A DNA stretch of 64,000 bases from Sphingomonas japonica. Its GTDB lineage: Bacteria; Pseudomonadota; Alphaproteobacteria; Sphingomonadales; Sphingomonadaceae. The stretch covers positions 62,001 to 126,000 of the forward strand of contig NZ_VDYR01000001.1 in assembly GCF_006346325.1 (NCBI RefSeq), in the 5' to 3' direction. The notes below the pieces were generated by a model. It was not told the origin of the DNA. It saw nothing but the letters and a program-made list of their open reading frames with translations, and searched no databases. This document shows positions 48,141 to 56,625 of this stretch, piece after piece (position 1 is the first letter of the stretch; every line of letters begins with the position of its first letter). The translations under genes and the position numbers were made by a program.

Positions 48141-48590
48141 ATGACGACACCGAAACATCTCGGCCAGACCAGCGCGCTTCCCGACTCGCCAGACGCGGCG
48201 GAGCTCGACTATGTTCCCAATCCGCGGCCCGGCAGCAACTATCTGGTCCGTTTCGCGGTTCCCGAGTTCACGTCGCTATGCCCGGTGACCGGTCAACCCG
48301 ACTTCGCGCATCTGGTACTCGATTATGTCCCCGGCGACACCATCGTCGAGTCCAAGTCGCTCAAGCTGTTCCTGGGGTCGTTCCGCAACCACGCGGCCTT
48401 CCATGAAGACTGCACGGTCGGCATCGGCGAACGGCTGGTGGCGGAGATGAAGCCTCGATGGTTGCGCATCGGCGGCTATTGGTATCCGCGCGGCGGCATC
48501 CCCATCGATGTGTTCTGGCAATCCGGCGCGCCGCCCGAGGGAATGTGGGTCCCCGATCAGGGGGTTTCGGGGTATCGCGGGCGCGGGTGA
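48141..48590 (+). CDS. queF: NADPH-dependent 7-cyano-7-deazaguanine reductase
   Basis: A 149-residue type I (unimodular) QueF reducing preQ0 to preQ1 in queuosine synthesis. The catalytic Cys is C47 in [14 protein letters not shown], and the family motif for [20 protein letters not shown], follows. The C-terminal [16 protein letters not shown] is fully conserved. It starts 29 bases from the divergent photolyase gene, so there is almost no room for two separate promoters. No other queuosine genes are in the window. Confidence 0.97.
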   Translation: MTTPKHLGQTSALPDSPDAAELDYVPNPRPGSNYLVRFAVPEFTSLCPVTGQPDFAHLVLDYVPGDTIVESKSLKLFLGSFRNHAAFHEDCTVGIGERLVAEMKPRWLRIGGYWYPRGGIPIDVFWQSGAPPEGMWVPDQGVSGYRGRG

Positions 48591-48687
48591 TGCCCGGTTC
48601 GTCGCGTGGCAAGAAACTACTGGCGCGACTCACTTTGTGCGGTGCAATATATCTGCAACCAACCAGTTCACTGAGCGTTCGGGGGAG

Positions 48688-48721
48688 CGACAACAAACTG
48701 ATCGGCAACACTTTGTTGTCG
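48688..48721. promoter_or_regulatory. Perfect 10-bp inverted repeat upstream of the glycosyltransferase gene
   Basis: CGACAACAAA (48688-48697) and TTTGTTGTCG (48712-48721) flank a 14-base spacer, ending just before the ribosome binding site AAGGAA of the GT4 gene. It could be an operator for a LacI- or GntR-like regulator of sugar genes, or a leader hairpin. It lies in the 152-bp gap after queF, which otherwise holds nothing I recognise. Confidence 0.55.
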
Positions 48722-48742
48722 TGAGCAAAAAAGGAACGGTCC

Positions 48743-51013
48743 GTGCGCACCACTGCAGCACCGGCACGCCTCGACCATATTGCGCTCCTCGGCAATTTTC
48801 TGCCACGCAAATGCGGCTTGGCGACCTTCACCACCGACACGCATCGTGCCTTGATCGAGCGCTTTCCCGAATTGACGGTCGATGTCTATGCGATGGACGA
48901 CCATCCCGGGCGATACGACTATCCCGATGAAGTGACCGCGGCGATCCCGCAGGACGACCGTACCGGCTATCTCGCCGCGGCCCGCGCGATCGAGGCGAGC
49001 GGTGCACAGGCGCTGTGGGTCCAGCACGAATATGGCATCTATGGCGGGTCTGCTGGCGACCATCTGCTGGCCTTGCTCGACCGGGTGACGATGCCGGTGA
49101 TCGTCACGCTGCACACGATACTCGAAAAGCCCAGCGCCGACGAGCGCCGCGTGCTCGAAGCGCTGCTGCGCCGTGCCGCCCGAGTGATCGTGATGGCGGA
49201 GCGCGGGCGAGAGATCTTGGTCCGCGTCTATGGCGCCAACAGCCGCACGATCCTGACCATTCCGCATGGCGTCCCCGATCGTGCGCTTGCCGATCCGTCC
49301 GAGTTCAAGCGCCGGTTCGGCTGGGACGGCCGGAAGGTCGTGCTAACGTTCGGCCTGCTTGCGCCGAACAAGGGCATCGAGACGCTGATCGAGGCGATGC
49401 CGGCGGTCGTAGCCGCACATCCGGACACCTTGTACGTCGTCCTTGGCGCAACCCATCCCAATCTGGTGGCGCATGAAGGCGAGGCGTATCGCGATCGCCT
49501 TTTGGCGCAGGCGGAACGGCTGGGCGTCGGCGAGAATGTCCGCTTCATCGATGCGTTCGTCGAGCATGACGAGTTGCTCGACTATCTGCAGGCGGCGGAC
49601 ATCTACGCGACGCCGTACAGCAATCCGGCGCAGATTACGTCGGGCACGCTGTCCTACGCGGTTGGCGTTGGCAAGCCGGTGGTGTCGACGCCCTATGTCC
49701 ATGCGACGGAGATCCTTGCCGATGGGCATGGTATTCTCGTCAATTTTGGCGACAGCGCGGGGTTCGCCCAGGCGATCAGCGCATTGCTCAGCGATGATGC
49801 GGCGCGCCATGCGTTGGCCGAGCGGGCCTATGCGCGCGGGCGGACGATGCTGTGGCCTTGCCTGGCGGCACGCGCCATCGACGGAGTCGAGACGATGATC
49901 GCCTCGCAGCCCCGACGACTGCGCAAGTCTGCGCCGGACATGACCCCGCTCGCACCCGACCTTTCGGCAGTCGAGCGGATGAGCGACGCGACCGGCATGC
50001 TTCAGCATTCCATCTATTCGATTCCCGATCGTCGCCACGGCTATTGCATCGACGACAACGCCCGCGCGCTTATCCTGATGAGCCAGATGGCCGACTTGTC
50101 CGACGAGCGCCGCGACAAATGGACCAGCATCTATGCGTCGTTCGTGCAATATGCGTGGAACCCCGACGCGCGGCGCTTTCGCAATTTTATGAACTTCGAT
50201 CGCACCTGGTGCGAAGATACCGGGTCCGAGGATTCCAACGGTCGCGCGATCTGGGCCCTTGGCGTCACTGCGCGCGATGCCAAGGCGCAAAAGCATCGTG
50301 ACTGGGCGGCGCGGTTGTTCGACGAGACGGCGAGCCTCGCGTTCGATTTGGGCAGCCCGCGCGCGCATGCCTTCGCGATGCTGGGCGCCGCCGCAATGCT
50401 CGACGCGCATCCGGGGCACGCCTTGTCGCGGCGCATCCTCGAACGCTTCGGCGATGAGCTTATCGCGCTGTGCGACGCGGCTCGGCGTCCGGAATGGCAG
50501 TGGTTCGAGATCGTACTTGCCTACGATAATGCCCGCCTGCCCGAAGCTTTGCTCCGCGCCGGTAGGGCGCTGGATCGCCGGGACTTCATCGCCTGCGGCA
50601 TCGATACACTGGAGTGGATCGTGGCGCGCCAGACCTCGCCCGAGGGACGCTTCCGCGCAGTCGGAACCGAAAGTTTCGGCAGAGCCTATGAGGAGCCGCT
50701 ACCTTTCGATCAGCAACCGCTCGAAGCGCAGGCGACGATCGATGCGTGTACGGCGGCACTCGCCGCGACCGGAGATCCGCGTTGGGTAGATGAGGCGATG
50801 CGCGCCTATCGCTGGTATCTCGGCGGCAATGATCTCGACCTGCCCCTGGCCACCGCCGCCGACGGCGGCTGTTACGACGGACTGCATCCGAACGGGATCA
50901 ATCAGAATCAGGGCGCCGAGTCGATTTTGGCGCTGCAATTGGCGTCCTGTGCGATATCGGCCCTTTCAAAGGTTGCTGCTCCCGTGGCAGGACTCACCCG
51001 CGCCGCTGTGTGA
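48743..51013 (+). CDS. GT4-like glycosyltransferase with extra C-terminal helical domain
   Basis: A 756-residue two-domain protein. Residues 1-390 are a GT-B glycosyltransferase of the GT4 type: LGNFLPRKCGLATFTTDTHRAL, LWVQHEYGIYGG, LTFGLLAPNKGIETLIEAMPAV and ATPYSNPAQITSGTLSYAVGVGKPVVSTPY. The usual EX7E donor motif is replaced by polar residues there. From about residue 400 a second domain begins (TGMLQHSIYSIPDRRHGYCIDDNARALILM), rich in helices with EWQWFEIVLAYDNARLPEALL, resembling alpha/alpha-barrel sugar enzymes such as epimerases or glycosidases. The start is GTG with AAGGAA upstream. A GH130 gene follows after a hairpin. Confidence 0.82.
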   Translation: MRTTAAPARLDHIALLGNFLPRKCGLATFTTDTHRALIERFPELTVDVYAMDDHPGRYDYPDEVTAAIPQDDRTGYLAAARAIEASGAQALWVQHEYGIYGGSAGDHLLALLDRVTMPVIVTLHTILEKPSADERRVLEALLRRAARVIVMAERGREILVRVYGANSRTILTIPHGVPDRALADPSEFKRRFGWDGRKVVLTFGLLAPNKGIETLIEAMPAVVAAHPDTLYVVLGATHPNLVAHEGEAYRDRLLAQAERLGVGENVRFIDAFVEHDELLDYLQAADIYATPYSNPAQITSGTLSYAVGVGKPVVSTPYVHATEILADGHGILVNFGDSAGFAQAISALLSDDAARHALAERAYARGRTMLWPCLAARAIDGVETMIASQPRRLRKSAPDMTPLAPDLSAVERMSDATGMLQHSIYSIPDRRHGYCIDDNARALILMSQMADLSDERRDKWTSIYASFVQYAWNPDARRFRNFMNFDRTWCEDTGSEDSNGRAIWALGVTARDAKAQKHRDWAARLFDETASLAFDLGSPRAHAFAMLGAAAMLDAHPGHALSRRILERFGDELIALCDAARRPEWQWFEIVLAYDNARLPEALLRAGRALDRRDFIACGIDTLEWIVARQTSPEGRFRAVGTESFGRAYEEPLPFDQQPLEAQATIDACTAALAATGDPRWVDEAMRAYRWYLGGNDLDLPLATAADGGCYDGLHPNGINQNQGAESILALQLASCAISALSKVAAPVAGLTRAAV

Positions 51014-51036
51014 CGCCTGCTGACTCGGCAGGCGTC
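51012..51036 (+). promoter_or_regulatory. Perfect intercistronic hairpin between GT4 and GH130 genes
   Basis: GACGCCTGC (51012-51020), loop TGACTCG, GCAGGCGTC (51028-51036) form a 9-bp perfect stem overlapping the GT4 stop codon. No T run follows, so it is more likely a partial terminator, RNA-stability element or processing site that sets the relative level of the downstream gene. Confidence 0.6.
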
Positions 51037-51068
51037 GTGCCAGCCGATGAAGCCGGGAAGGGGTTCGC

Positions 51069-52349
51069 TTGCTCGATCTGTTCAACCATGCGCTGCGGCT
51101 GCATGCCGATCCCTCGCGCGTCGTGGTCCGCCCGTTCCACATCGCATGGCAATCGAATGGCAAGGGCCCGAGCCGCAGCGAGCGGCTGGTGCGCGAGGTG
51201 CTCGACATGGCGCCGTCCGAAGCGCGGCGACAGCTCGAGATCGTGCTCAAGGATTTCGAGGCGCGCCATTGGCAGACCCGGCGCGTGTTCATGACGCGCT
51301 ATGATGAGATCGAGGCGCAGCTCAAGCTCGATGGCGGCGATATCGGCGACGAGAAGCGCCAGTTGATCGGCGCCTATTTCTGCCACGAATACAGCTATGC
51401 CGCCGCGGCGCTGATGAACCCCAGCGCCGTCGAGCATCATGACCAGTCGGGTATGCCCGATGGGTCGCTGCGCATCGTCATGTCGCTGCGCGCGGTGGGC
51501 GAGGGGCATATTTCCTCGGTGGCGTTCCGCGAAGGGATCATCACCCAGGACAACGAGCTCAAGCTCGCGCCGGAACCGCCGTTCGCGACCGCAGCCGACA
51601 CGCATGGCGACGAGGAGCACATGCCCGAAGGGCCGGTGACGGTAAATCGCCACCGCGATTCGACGCTGTCGGGCACGGTAATTTTTCCGATCACCAAGGC
51701 GCAGTCGAACGGACTCGAGGACCTGCGCCTCGTCAAGTTCACGCACGACGACGGCAGCACCGAATGGCTGGGCACTTATACCGCCTATAACGGCTCGACG
51801 ATTCAGTCGGAAATGATGCGCACCCGCGACTTCCGCGCGTTCGACCTCGTGCCCATGACCGGTGCGGCAGCGCGCAACAAGGGGATGGCGCTGTTCCCGC
51901 GCAAGGTCGGGGATCACTACATGATGATCGGGCGGCAGGATGGCGAGAACCTTTTCCTGATCAAATCCGACCGCATCACCCATTGGGATGAAGGCGAATT
52001 GCTGCTCACTCCTGAATTTCCGTGGGAGTTCGTCCAGATCGGCAATTGCGGCCCGCCGATCGAACTCGACGAAGGGTGGCTGCTGCTGACCCACGGTGTC
52101 GGCGCGATGCGCAAATATTCGATCGGCGCGGTGCTGCTCGACAAGAACGATCCCAGCAAGGTCATCGGCCGCACGCGCGAGCCGCTGCTGGCGGCGGCGA
52201 ACCAGGATCGCGAAGGCTATGTCCCCAACGTCGTCTATTCATGCGGCGCGCTGCGCCACCGCGACACGATCTTCCTGCCCTATGGCGTGGCGGATTCGTC
52301 GGTCGCATTCGCCTTCGTGCCGATCAAGGCGGTGCTGGCGCAGATGTGA
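51069..52349 (+). CDS. Glycoside hydrolase family 130 protein (phosphorylase-like)
   Basis: A 426-residue five-bladed beta-propeller enzyme of the GH130/DUF377 group. The catalytic Asp is expected at D218 in the motif GLEDLR (215-220), matching the E-D-x-R consensus of GH130. AEFCHEYSYAAAAL-like helical sequence (ICAYFCHEYS region, about 100-120) and RIVMSLRAVGEGHISSVAFREGI precede it. Known members phosphorolyse beta-mannosides (beta-1,4 or beta-1,2), and related proteins act as mannosyltransferases. The start is TTG at 51069 with GGGAAGGGG six bases before it. It is the second gene after the GT4-like protein. Confidence 0.85.
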   Translation: MLDLFNHALRLHADPSRVVVRPFHIAWQSNGKGPSRSERLVREVLDMAPSEARRQLEIVLKDFEARHWQTRRVFMTRYDEIEAQLKLDGGDIGDEKRQLIGAYFCHEYSYAAAALMNPSAVEHHDQSGMPDGSLRIVMSLRAVGEGHISSVAFREGIITQDNELKLAPEPPFATAADTHGDEEHMPEGPVTVNRHRDSTLSGTVIFPITKAQSNGLEDLRLVKFTHDDGSTEWLGTYTAYNGSTIQSEMMRTRDFRAFDLVPMTGAAARNKGMALFPRKVGDHYMMIGRQDGENLFLIKSDRITHWDEGELLLTPEFPWEFVQIGNCGPPIELDEGWLLLTHGVGAMRKYSIGAVLLDKNDPSKVIGRTREPLLAAANQDREGYVPNVVYSCGALRHRDTIFLPYGVADSSVAFAFVPIKAVLAQM

Positions 52350-52408
52350 GTGGTTTCGACCACCGGGAGTTGCGGTTACGCCAATAGTTCGGGACGTGAC
52401 GCCAATCC

Positions 52409-54043
52409 TCAGCCCCGGAACAGTCCGCCGAGCACTCCGCGGACTATGCGGGCGCCGAGCCCGCCGGCTCCGCGTTTCGATCCGAACACCGCCTTGGTGA
52501 TCTCACCGGCGACGGTGCGCCCGACGGTCGAGGATGCCGAGCGCGTTGCCGACGTCACCGCCCGATTCCACGGGGAGTTGGCGGCTTCGCGCTCTGCCGC
52601 CTTTTGCTGGCGTTCGGCCTCGCGCGCGGCGGCGATGCGCGCGCGTTCGGCCTCCTTGGCGGCGCGCGCGTCCTCCTTGGCCTGGATTGCTGCGCGCTTC
52701 TCGGCCTCGACGGCTGCCCTCGACTGATCGGCGGCGGCGATCGCCTCGGCGCGTTTGGCGGCAAGCAGTTCCTCGGCCGATTCTCGATCGACCGTGACGT
52801 CGTATTTGTCGCCGATCGCATCGGTCGCGACCAGCACGCCGCGCTCGACCGGGGTCAGCACGCCGACCCGCGACGCCGGCGGCTTGACCAGCGTGCGCTC
52901 GACCGGGGACGGCGACCCGTCGGCCTGGAGCAGCGAGACCAGCGCCTCGCCGACCTTGAGTTCGGTGATGGCAGTCGCGACATCAACCCCGGGATTGGCG
53001 CGAAACGTCTCCGCCGCGGCCTTGATCGCCTTCTGCTCGCGCGGGGTGAAGGCGCGCAGCGCATGCTGGATACGGTTGCCAAGCTGGCCGGCGACGCCTT
53101 CGGGAATGTCGATCGGGTTCTGCGTGACGAAATAGACGCCGACGCCCTTCGAGCGGATCAGGCGGACGACCTGCTCGATCTTTTCGATCAATGCCGGCGG
53201 AGCCTCGTCGAACAGCAGGTGCGCTTCGTCGAAGAAGAACACCAGTTTCGGCTTGTCGGGATCGCCGACCTCGGGAAGCGTCTCGAACATCTCCGACAGC
53301 AGCCACAGCAGGAACGTCGCGTAGAGGCGCGGCGATGCCATCAGCTTGTCGGCGGCAAGGATGTTGACCACGCCGCGACCGCTATCGTCGGCGGCGATGA
53401 AATCATGGATGTCGAGCGCAGGCTCGCCGAAGAAATGCTCGGCGCCTTGTCCCCGCATCTGCAGCAGTTGCCGCTGGATCGCGCCGACGCTGGCCTTGCT
53501 GACATTGCCGTAGCTGGTGGAAATTTCATCGGCACGCTCGGCGCATTCGGTGAGCATGGCTTGGAGATCGTCGAGGTCGAGCAGCAACAGTCCCTCGGCA
53601 TCGGCCAAGTGGAAGGCGATCGTCAGCACGCCTTCCTGCGTGTCGTTGAGGCCCATCAACCGCGACAGCAACAGCGGCCCCATCTCCGACACGGTGGCGC
53701 GGATCGGATGACCCTGTTCGCCGAACAGGTCCCACAACTGCACCGGGGTTTCGCGATAGGCCCATTCGAAATCGCCGATCTCGGCGGCGCGCGCGGCGAA
53801 CGGCGCATGGGTCTTGGCGAGCGGCGATCCGGCCATGCCCAGACCCGCCAAGTCGCCTTTCACATCGGCGACGAACACCGGCACCCCGGCGTTCGAAAAG
53901 CCTTCGGCCAGCCCCTGCAGCGTCACCGTCTTGCCGGTGCCGGTCGCTCCCGCGATCAGTCCGTGGCGATTTGCGCGCTTGAGAACGAGCCGCTGGGCAG
54001 TCCCGCCGCCAAGGCCGATGAAAATGCCGTCCGCGTCATTCAC
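52409..54043 (-). CDS. HerA-like ATPase, DUF853 (YjgR-type) family
   Basis: A 544-residue P-loop ATPase of the FtsK-HerA superfamily. Walker A is AGATGTGKT (31-39), and the Walker B region is [44 protein letters not shown]. The [15 protein letters not shown] and [17 protein letters not shown] segments are typical of DUF853. Residues about 430-495 form an Ala/Glu/Arg-rich coiled coil, and the end is basic and Gly-rich. The role of the family is not settled; DNA translocation or repair is usually proposed. The start is GTG at 54043 with GGGGGAA upstream. Confidence 0.88.
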   Translation of the reverse strand: MNDADGIFIGLGGGTAQRLVLKRANRHGLIAGATGTGKTVTLQGLAEGFSNAGVPVFVADVKGDLAGLGMAGSPLAKTHAPFAARAAEIGDFEWAYRETPVQLWDLFGEQGHPIRATVSEMGPLLLSRLMGLNDTQEGVLTIAFHLADAEGLLLLDLDDLQAMLTECAERADEISTSYGNVSKASVGAIQRQLLQMRGQGAEHFFGEPALDIHDFIAADDSGRGVVNILAADKLMASPRLYATFLLWLLSEMFETLPEVGDPDKPKLVFFFDEAHLLFDEAPPALIEKIEQVVRLIRSKGVGVYFVTQNPIDIPEGVAGQLGNRIQHALRAFTPREQKAIKAAAETFRANPGVDVATAITELKVGEALVSLLQADGSPSPVERTLVKPPASRVGVLTPVERGVLVATDAIGDKYDVTVDRESAEELLAAKRAEAIAAADQSRAAVEAEKRAAIQAKEDARAAKEAERARIAAAREAERQQKAAEREAANSPWNRAVTSATRSASSTVGRTVAGEITKAVFGSKRGAGGLGARIVRGVLGGLFRG

Positions 54044-54130
54044 GGCTGTTCCCCCGCCTAACGAGTAAGGGACTATGCCTCCAAGCTCAGGTGAGGGGCA
54101 ACCGTTGAAACGATCGCCCCATAGCGCACC

Positions 54131-55639
54131 TTATTCCGCGATTTCGATCGGGAAGAAAGCGGGCGCTCCGCGCCCTCGCTGGATATAGAGCAGAACCTGA
54201 TCCCGACCAGCACTTCGCGCGGCTGCAACCCCGCGTGTGATATCCGCGGCGCTGGTCACCGGTTGGCGGTTGATCGAAATAATCACGTCGCCGCGGCGGA
54301 TGCCTTTCTGACCCGCGTCGCTTGATGGGTCTGCACCGGAGACCACGACGCCGCGCACCGACGGATCGACGCCGATGCTGCGCGCAATCTGCGGCGTCAG
54401 TGCCTGAACGCTCAAACCGAGCGTCGCGTCTGCGGTAGCGCCCGGATCGGGCATCGCCGGTTCGCCTTCCTCGTCCATCTGGAACCCGGCCAGTTCCTCC
54501 TGCGAAGGACGTGTGCCGACGGTGGCGGTAACAGTCTGACGGCGGCCGTCGCGGATCAGTTCGATCGGCAGGCGTGTGCCGGGACGGGTATTGGCGACGA
54601 GGATGCTGAGCGTCTGCTGCTCGGTCACTTCCTGCCCGGCAACGCCGACGACGATATCGCCGGGGCGGATGCCCGCGCGCTGTGCGGCCTGGTCGGGTTC
54701 GACCGAGCGGATGATCTCGCCGCGATCTTCCTCGAGCCCGAGCGCGGCGGCGATTTCCGGCGTCACTGGCTGGATGCCGACGCCCAGATACCCGCGCGTG
54801 ACGGTATCGCCGCGGCGCAGCGTGGCGACGATCGGTGCCGCCTGTTCGGCAGGGATCGCAAAGCCGACGCCGACATTGCCGCCGGTCGGCGACAGGATCT
54901 GCGAATTGATGCCGATGACATTGCCCTGCATGTCGAACATCGGTCCGCCCGAATTGCCCTGGTTGATCGAGGCGTCGGTCTGGATGAAGCGGTCATAGGG
55001 GCCGGCGGCGACGCGGTTGAGCGCCGAGATGATCCCGGCAGTTACCGTGCCGCCCAGCCCGAACGGATTGCCGATCGCGACCACCCAGTCGCCCACGCGA
55101 GCCTGCTTCGAATCGCCGAAGCGCACGAACGGCAGGTTGTCGCCGTCGATCTTGAGCACCGCCAGATCGGATTCTTCATCCCTGCCGACTACCTTGGCGA
55201 CATATTCCTTGCCGTCGGACAGCGTCACCGTCACCGATTCCACCGTCGCATTGCGTGCGCCCGGCGAAATGACGTGGTTGTTGGTGACGACATAGCCGTC
55301 TTCGGAAATGATGAAGCCCGATCCCAGCGACTGGCCTTCGCGCGTGGTCGGACGTCCGCCGCCGCCGCGATTGCCGAAGAAATTCTCGAACGGCGTGCCC
55401 GCGAACGGATTGCTGTTCTGAACCGTCACGCGCTGTGTCGTCGAGATGTTGACAACCGCTGGCTGAAGCCGCGCGACCATGTCGGCAAAGCTCGTCGGCG
55501 CGCCGGCGCGCGGCGACTGCGCCTGGATCGCGCCCGGCTCGTTCTGCGCGGTCTGCGCGCCGAGCGGGGTGTCCAGCGTCATCGTCGCGGCGGCGCCGCC
55601 GACCAGAAGGGCAGTGGTGATGGCGTAAGCGTAACGCAC
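54131..55639 (-). CDS. Do/DegP-type periplasmic serine endoprotease
   Basis: A 502-residue protease/chaperone for misfolded envelope proteins. A signal anchor (YAYAITTALLVGGAAATM) is followed by a trypsin-like domain with the triad His 122 (VVTNNHV), Asp 158 (EESDLAVLKI) and Ser 230 (INQGNSGGPM). Two PDZ domains follow (about 300-385 and 400-490). The start is GTG at 55639 with GAGGAA upstream. It lies after hflK-hflC on the same strand, a pairing seen in many alphaproteobacteria, but a 116-bp gap may allow its own promoter. Confidence 0.95.
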   Translation of the reverse strand: MRYAYAITTALLVGGAAATMTLDTPLGAQTAQNEPGAIQAQSPRAGAPTSFADMVARLQPAVVNISTTQRVTVQNSNPFAGTPFENFFGNRGGGGRPTTREGQSLGSGFIISEDGYVVTNNHVISPGARNATVESVTVTLSDGKEYVAKVVGRDEESDLAVLKIDGDNLPFVRFGDSKQARVGDWVVAIGNPFGLGGTVTAGIISALNRVAAGPYDRFIQTDASINQGNSGGPMFDMQGNVIGINSQILSPTGGNVGVGFAIPAEQAAPIVATLRRGDTVTRGYLGVGIQPVTPEIAAALGLEEDRGEIIRSVEPDQAAQRAGIRPGDIVVGVAGQEVTEQQTLSILVANTRPGTRLPIELIRDGRRQTVTATVGTRPSQEELAGFQMDEEGEPAMPDPGATADATLGLSVQALTPQIARSIGVDPSVRGVVVSGADPSSDAGQKGIRRGDVIISINRQPVTSAADITRGVAAARSAGRDQVLLYIQRGRGAPAFFPIEIAE

Positions 55640-55755
55640 CGTAGGGTATTCCTCTCTAGTTTCGATCCGGGATGATCCGCCTGTGTGACCGGGTTGATAC
55701 ACCTCGTGGCTGAACGCCGATTGAATATGAACGATGCCGTCAGGATTTCCAGGCG

Positions 55756-56625
55756 TCAGTTTCCTCCGGCGCCGCTCTGGAACTGGCGCAAATAGCCGTT
55801 GTTCGGGCTCAGGATGATCGACGTCTCGCCGGTCGGCTCGCTGCCGTCGGCACCGAAGGTCCGGCGGTACGACTGCATCGAGCGGTAGAAGTCGTAGAAG
55901 CCGGGGTCTTTCCCAAAGGCTCCGGCGTAGACGCTGGCAGCCTGCGCGTCGGCGTCGGCGCGGATGATCTGCGCTTGGGTCAGCCCGCGTGCCTGGATCG
56001 TCAGCGATTCCTGACGCCGGGCAGTACGCATCCGCTCGAGCGCGCTGTCGAGCGGCGATCCGGTCGGCAAATCGGCGTGGCGGATGCGGACGTCGACGAT
56101 CTCGACGCCGTAGTTGCGTGCTACCCGCTGCAGCCCGGCCTGGATGTTGTTCATCACCTCGCCGCGCTCGGGGCTGAGCAGCGCGGCGAACTCGCGCTTG
56201 CCGAGCTCGTTGCGCAATGCCGAGCCCAGGATCGGCTCGAGCCGGTTGATGACGTTCTCCTCCGACTGCGCGGTCACCACCATCCGCAGCGGATCGATTA
56301 CGCGGAAGCGCGCGAACGCGTCGACCTGCAGCCGAAGCTGGTCGGTCGACAGCACCTGCTGGTTGTCGAGTTCGATGTCGAGCACGCGCTTGTCGACCCA
56401 CACGATGCGGTCGAGCAGCGGAATCTTGGCGATCAGGCCCGCGCCGGTCCGTCCGAATTCCTCATTGGGTTCGTAGCGGTTGACGACGCCGCGCGGCTGC
56501 TGGACGCGCAGGATCACCGCCTGCTTCGTTTCGGGGACGATCACCAGCGTGTTGGCCAGCAGGATCAACAGCGCGAGCGCGAAGATCCCGAGCGCCATTG
56601 GGTTGCGAAACAACGACGCGCCCAT
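55756..56625 (-). CDS. hflC: Protease modulator HflC
   Basis: A 289-residue SPFH/band-7 protein with one N-terminal membrane helix (ALGIFALALLILLANTLVIV). The family core includes VPETKQAVILRVQQPRGVVN, IPLLDRIVWVDKRVLDIELDNQQVLSTDQ, NYGVEIVDVRIRHADLP and RMRTARRQESLTIQARGLTQAQIIRADADAQ. With HflK it forms a large periplasmic cage around FtsH and modulates its proteolysis of membrane proteins. Its ATG overlaps the hflK stop, consistent with 1:1 assembly. Confidence 0.95.
   Translation of the reverse strand: MGASLFRNPMALGIFALALLILLANTLVIVPETKQAVILRVQQPRGVVNRYEPNEEFGRTGAGLIAKIPLLDRIVWVDKRVLDIELDNQQVLSTDQLRLQVDAFARFRVIDPLRMVVTAQSEENVINRLEPILGSALRNELGKREFAALLSPERGEVMNNIQAGLQRVARNYGVEIVDVRIRHADLPTGSPLDSALERMRTARRQESLTIQARGLTQAQIIRADADAQAASVYAGAFGKDPGFYDFYRSMQSYRRTFGADGSEPTGETSIILSPNNGYLRQFQSGAGGN

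Noticed and set aside
52350..52363. Small TTCG hairpin after the GH130 gene
   Set aside because: Only five base pairs and no T run, too weak to call a terminator between the two convergent genes.
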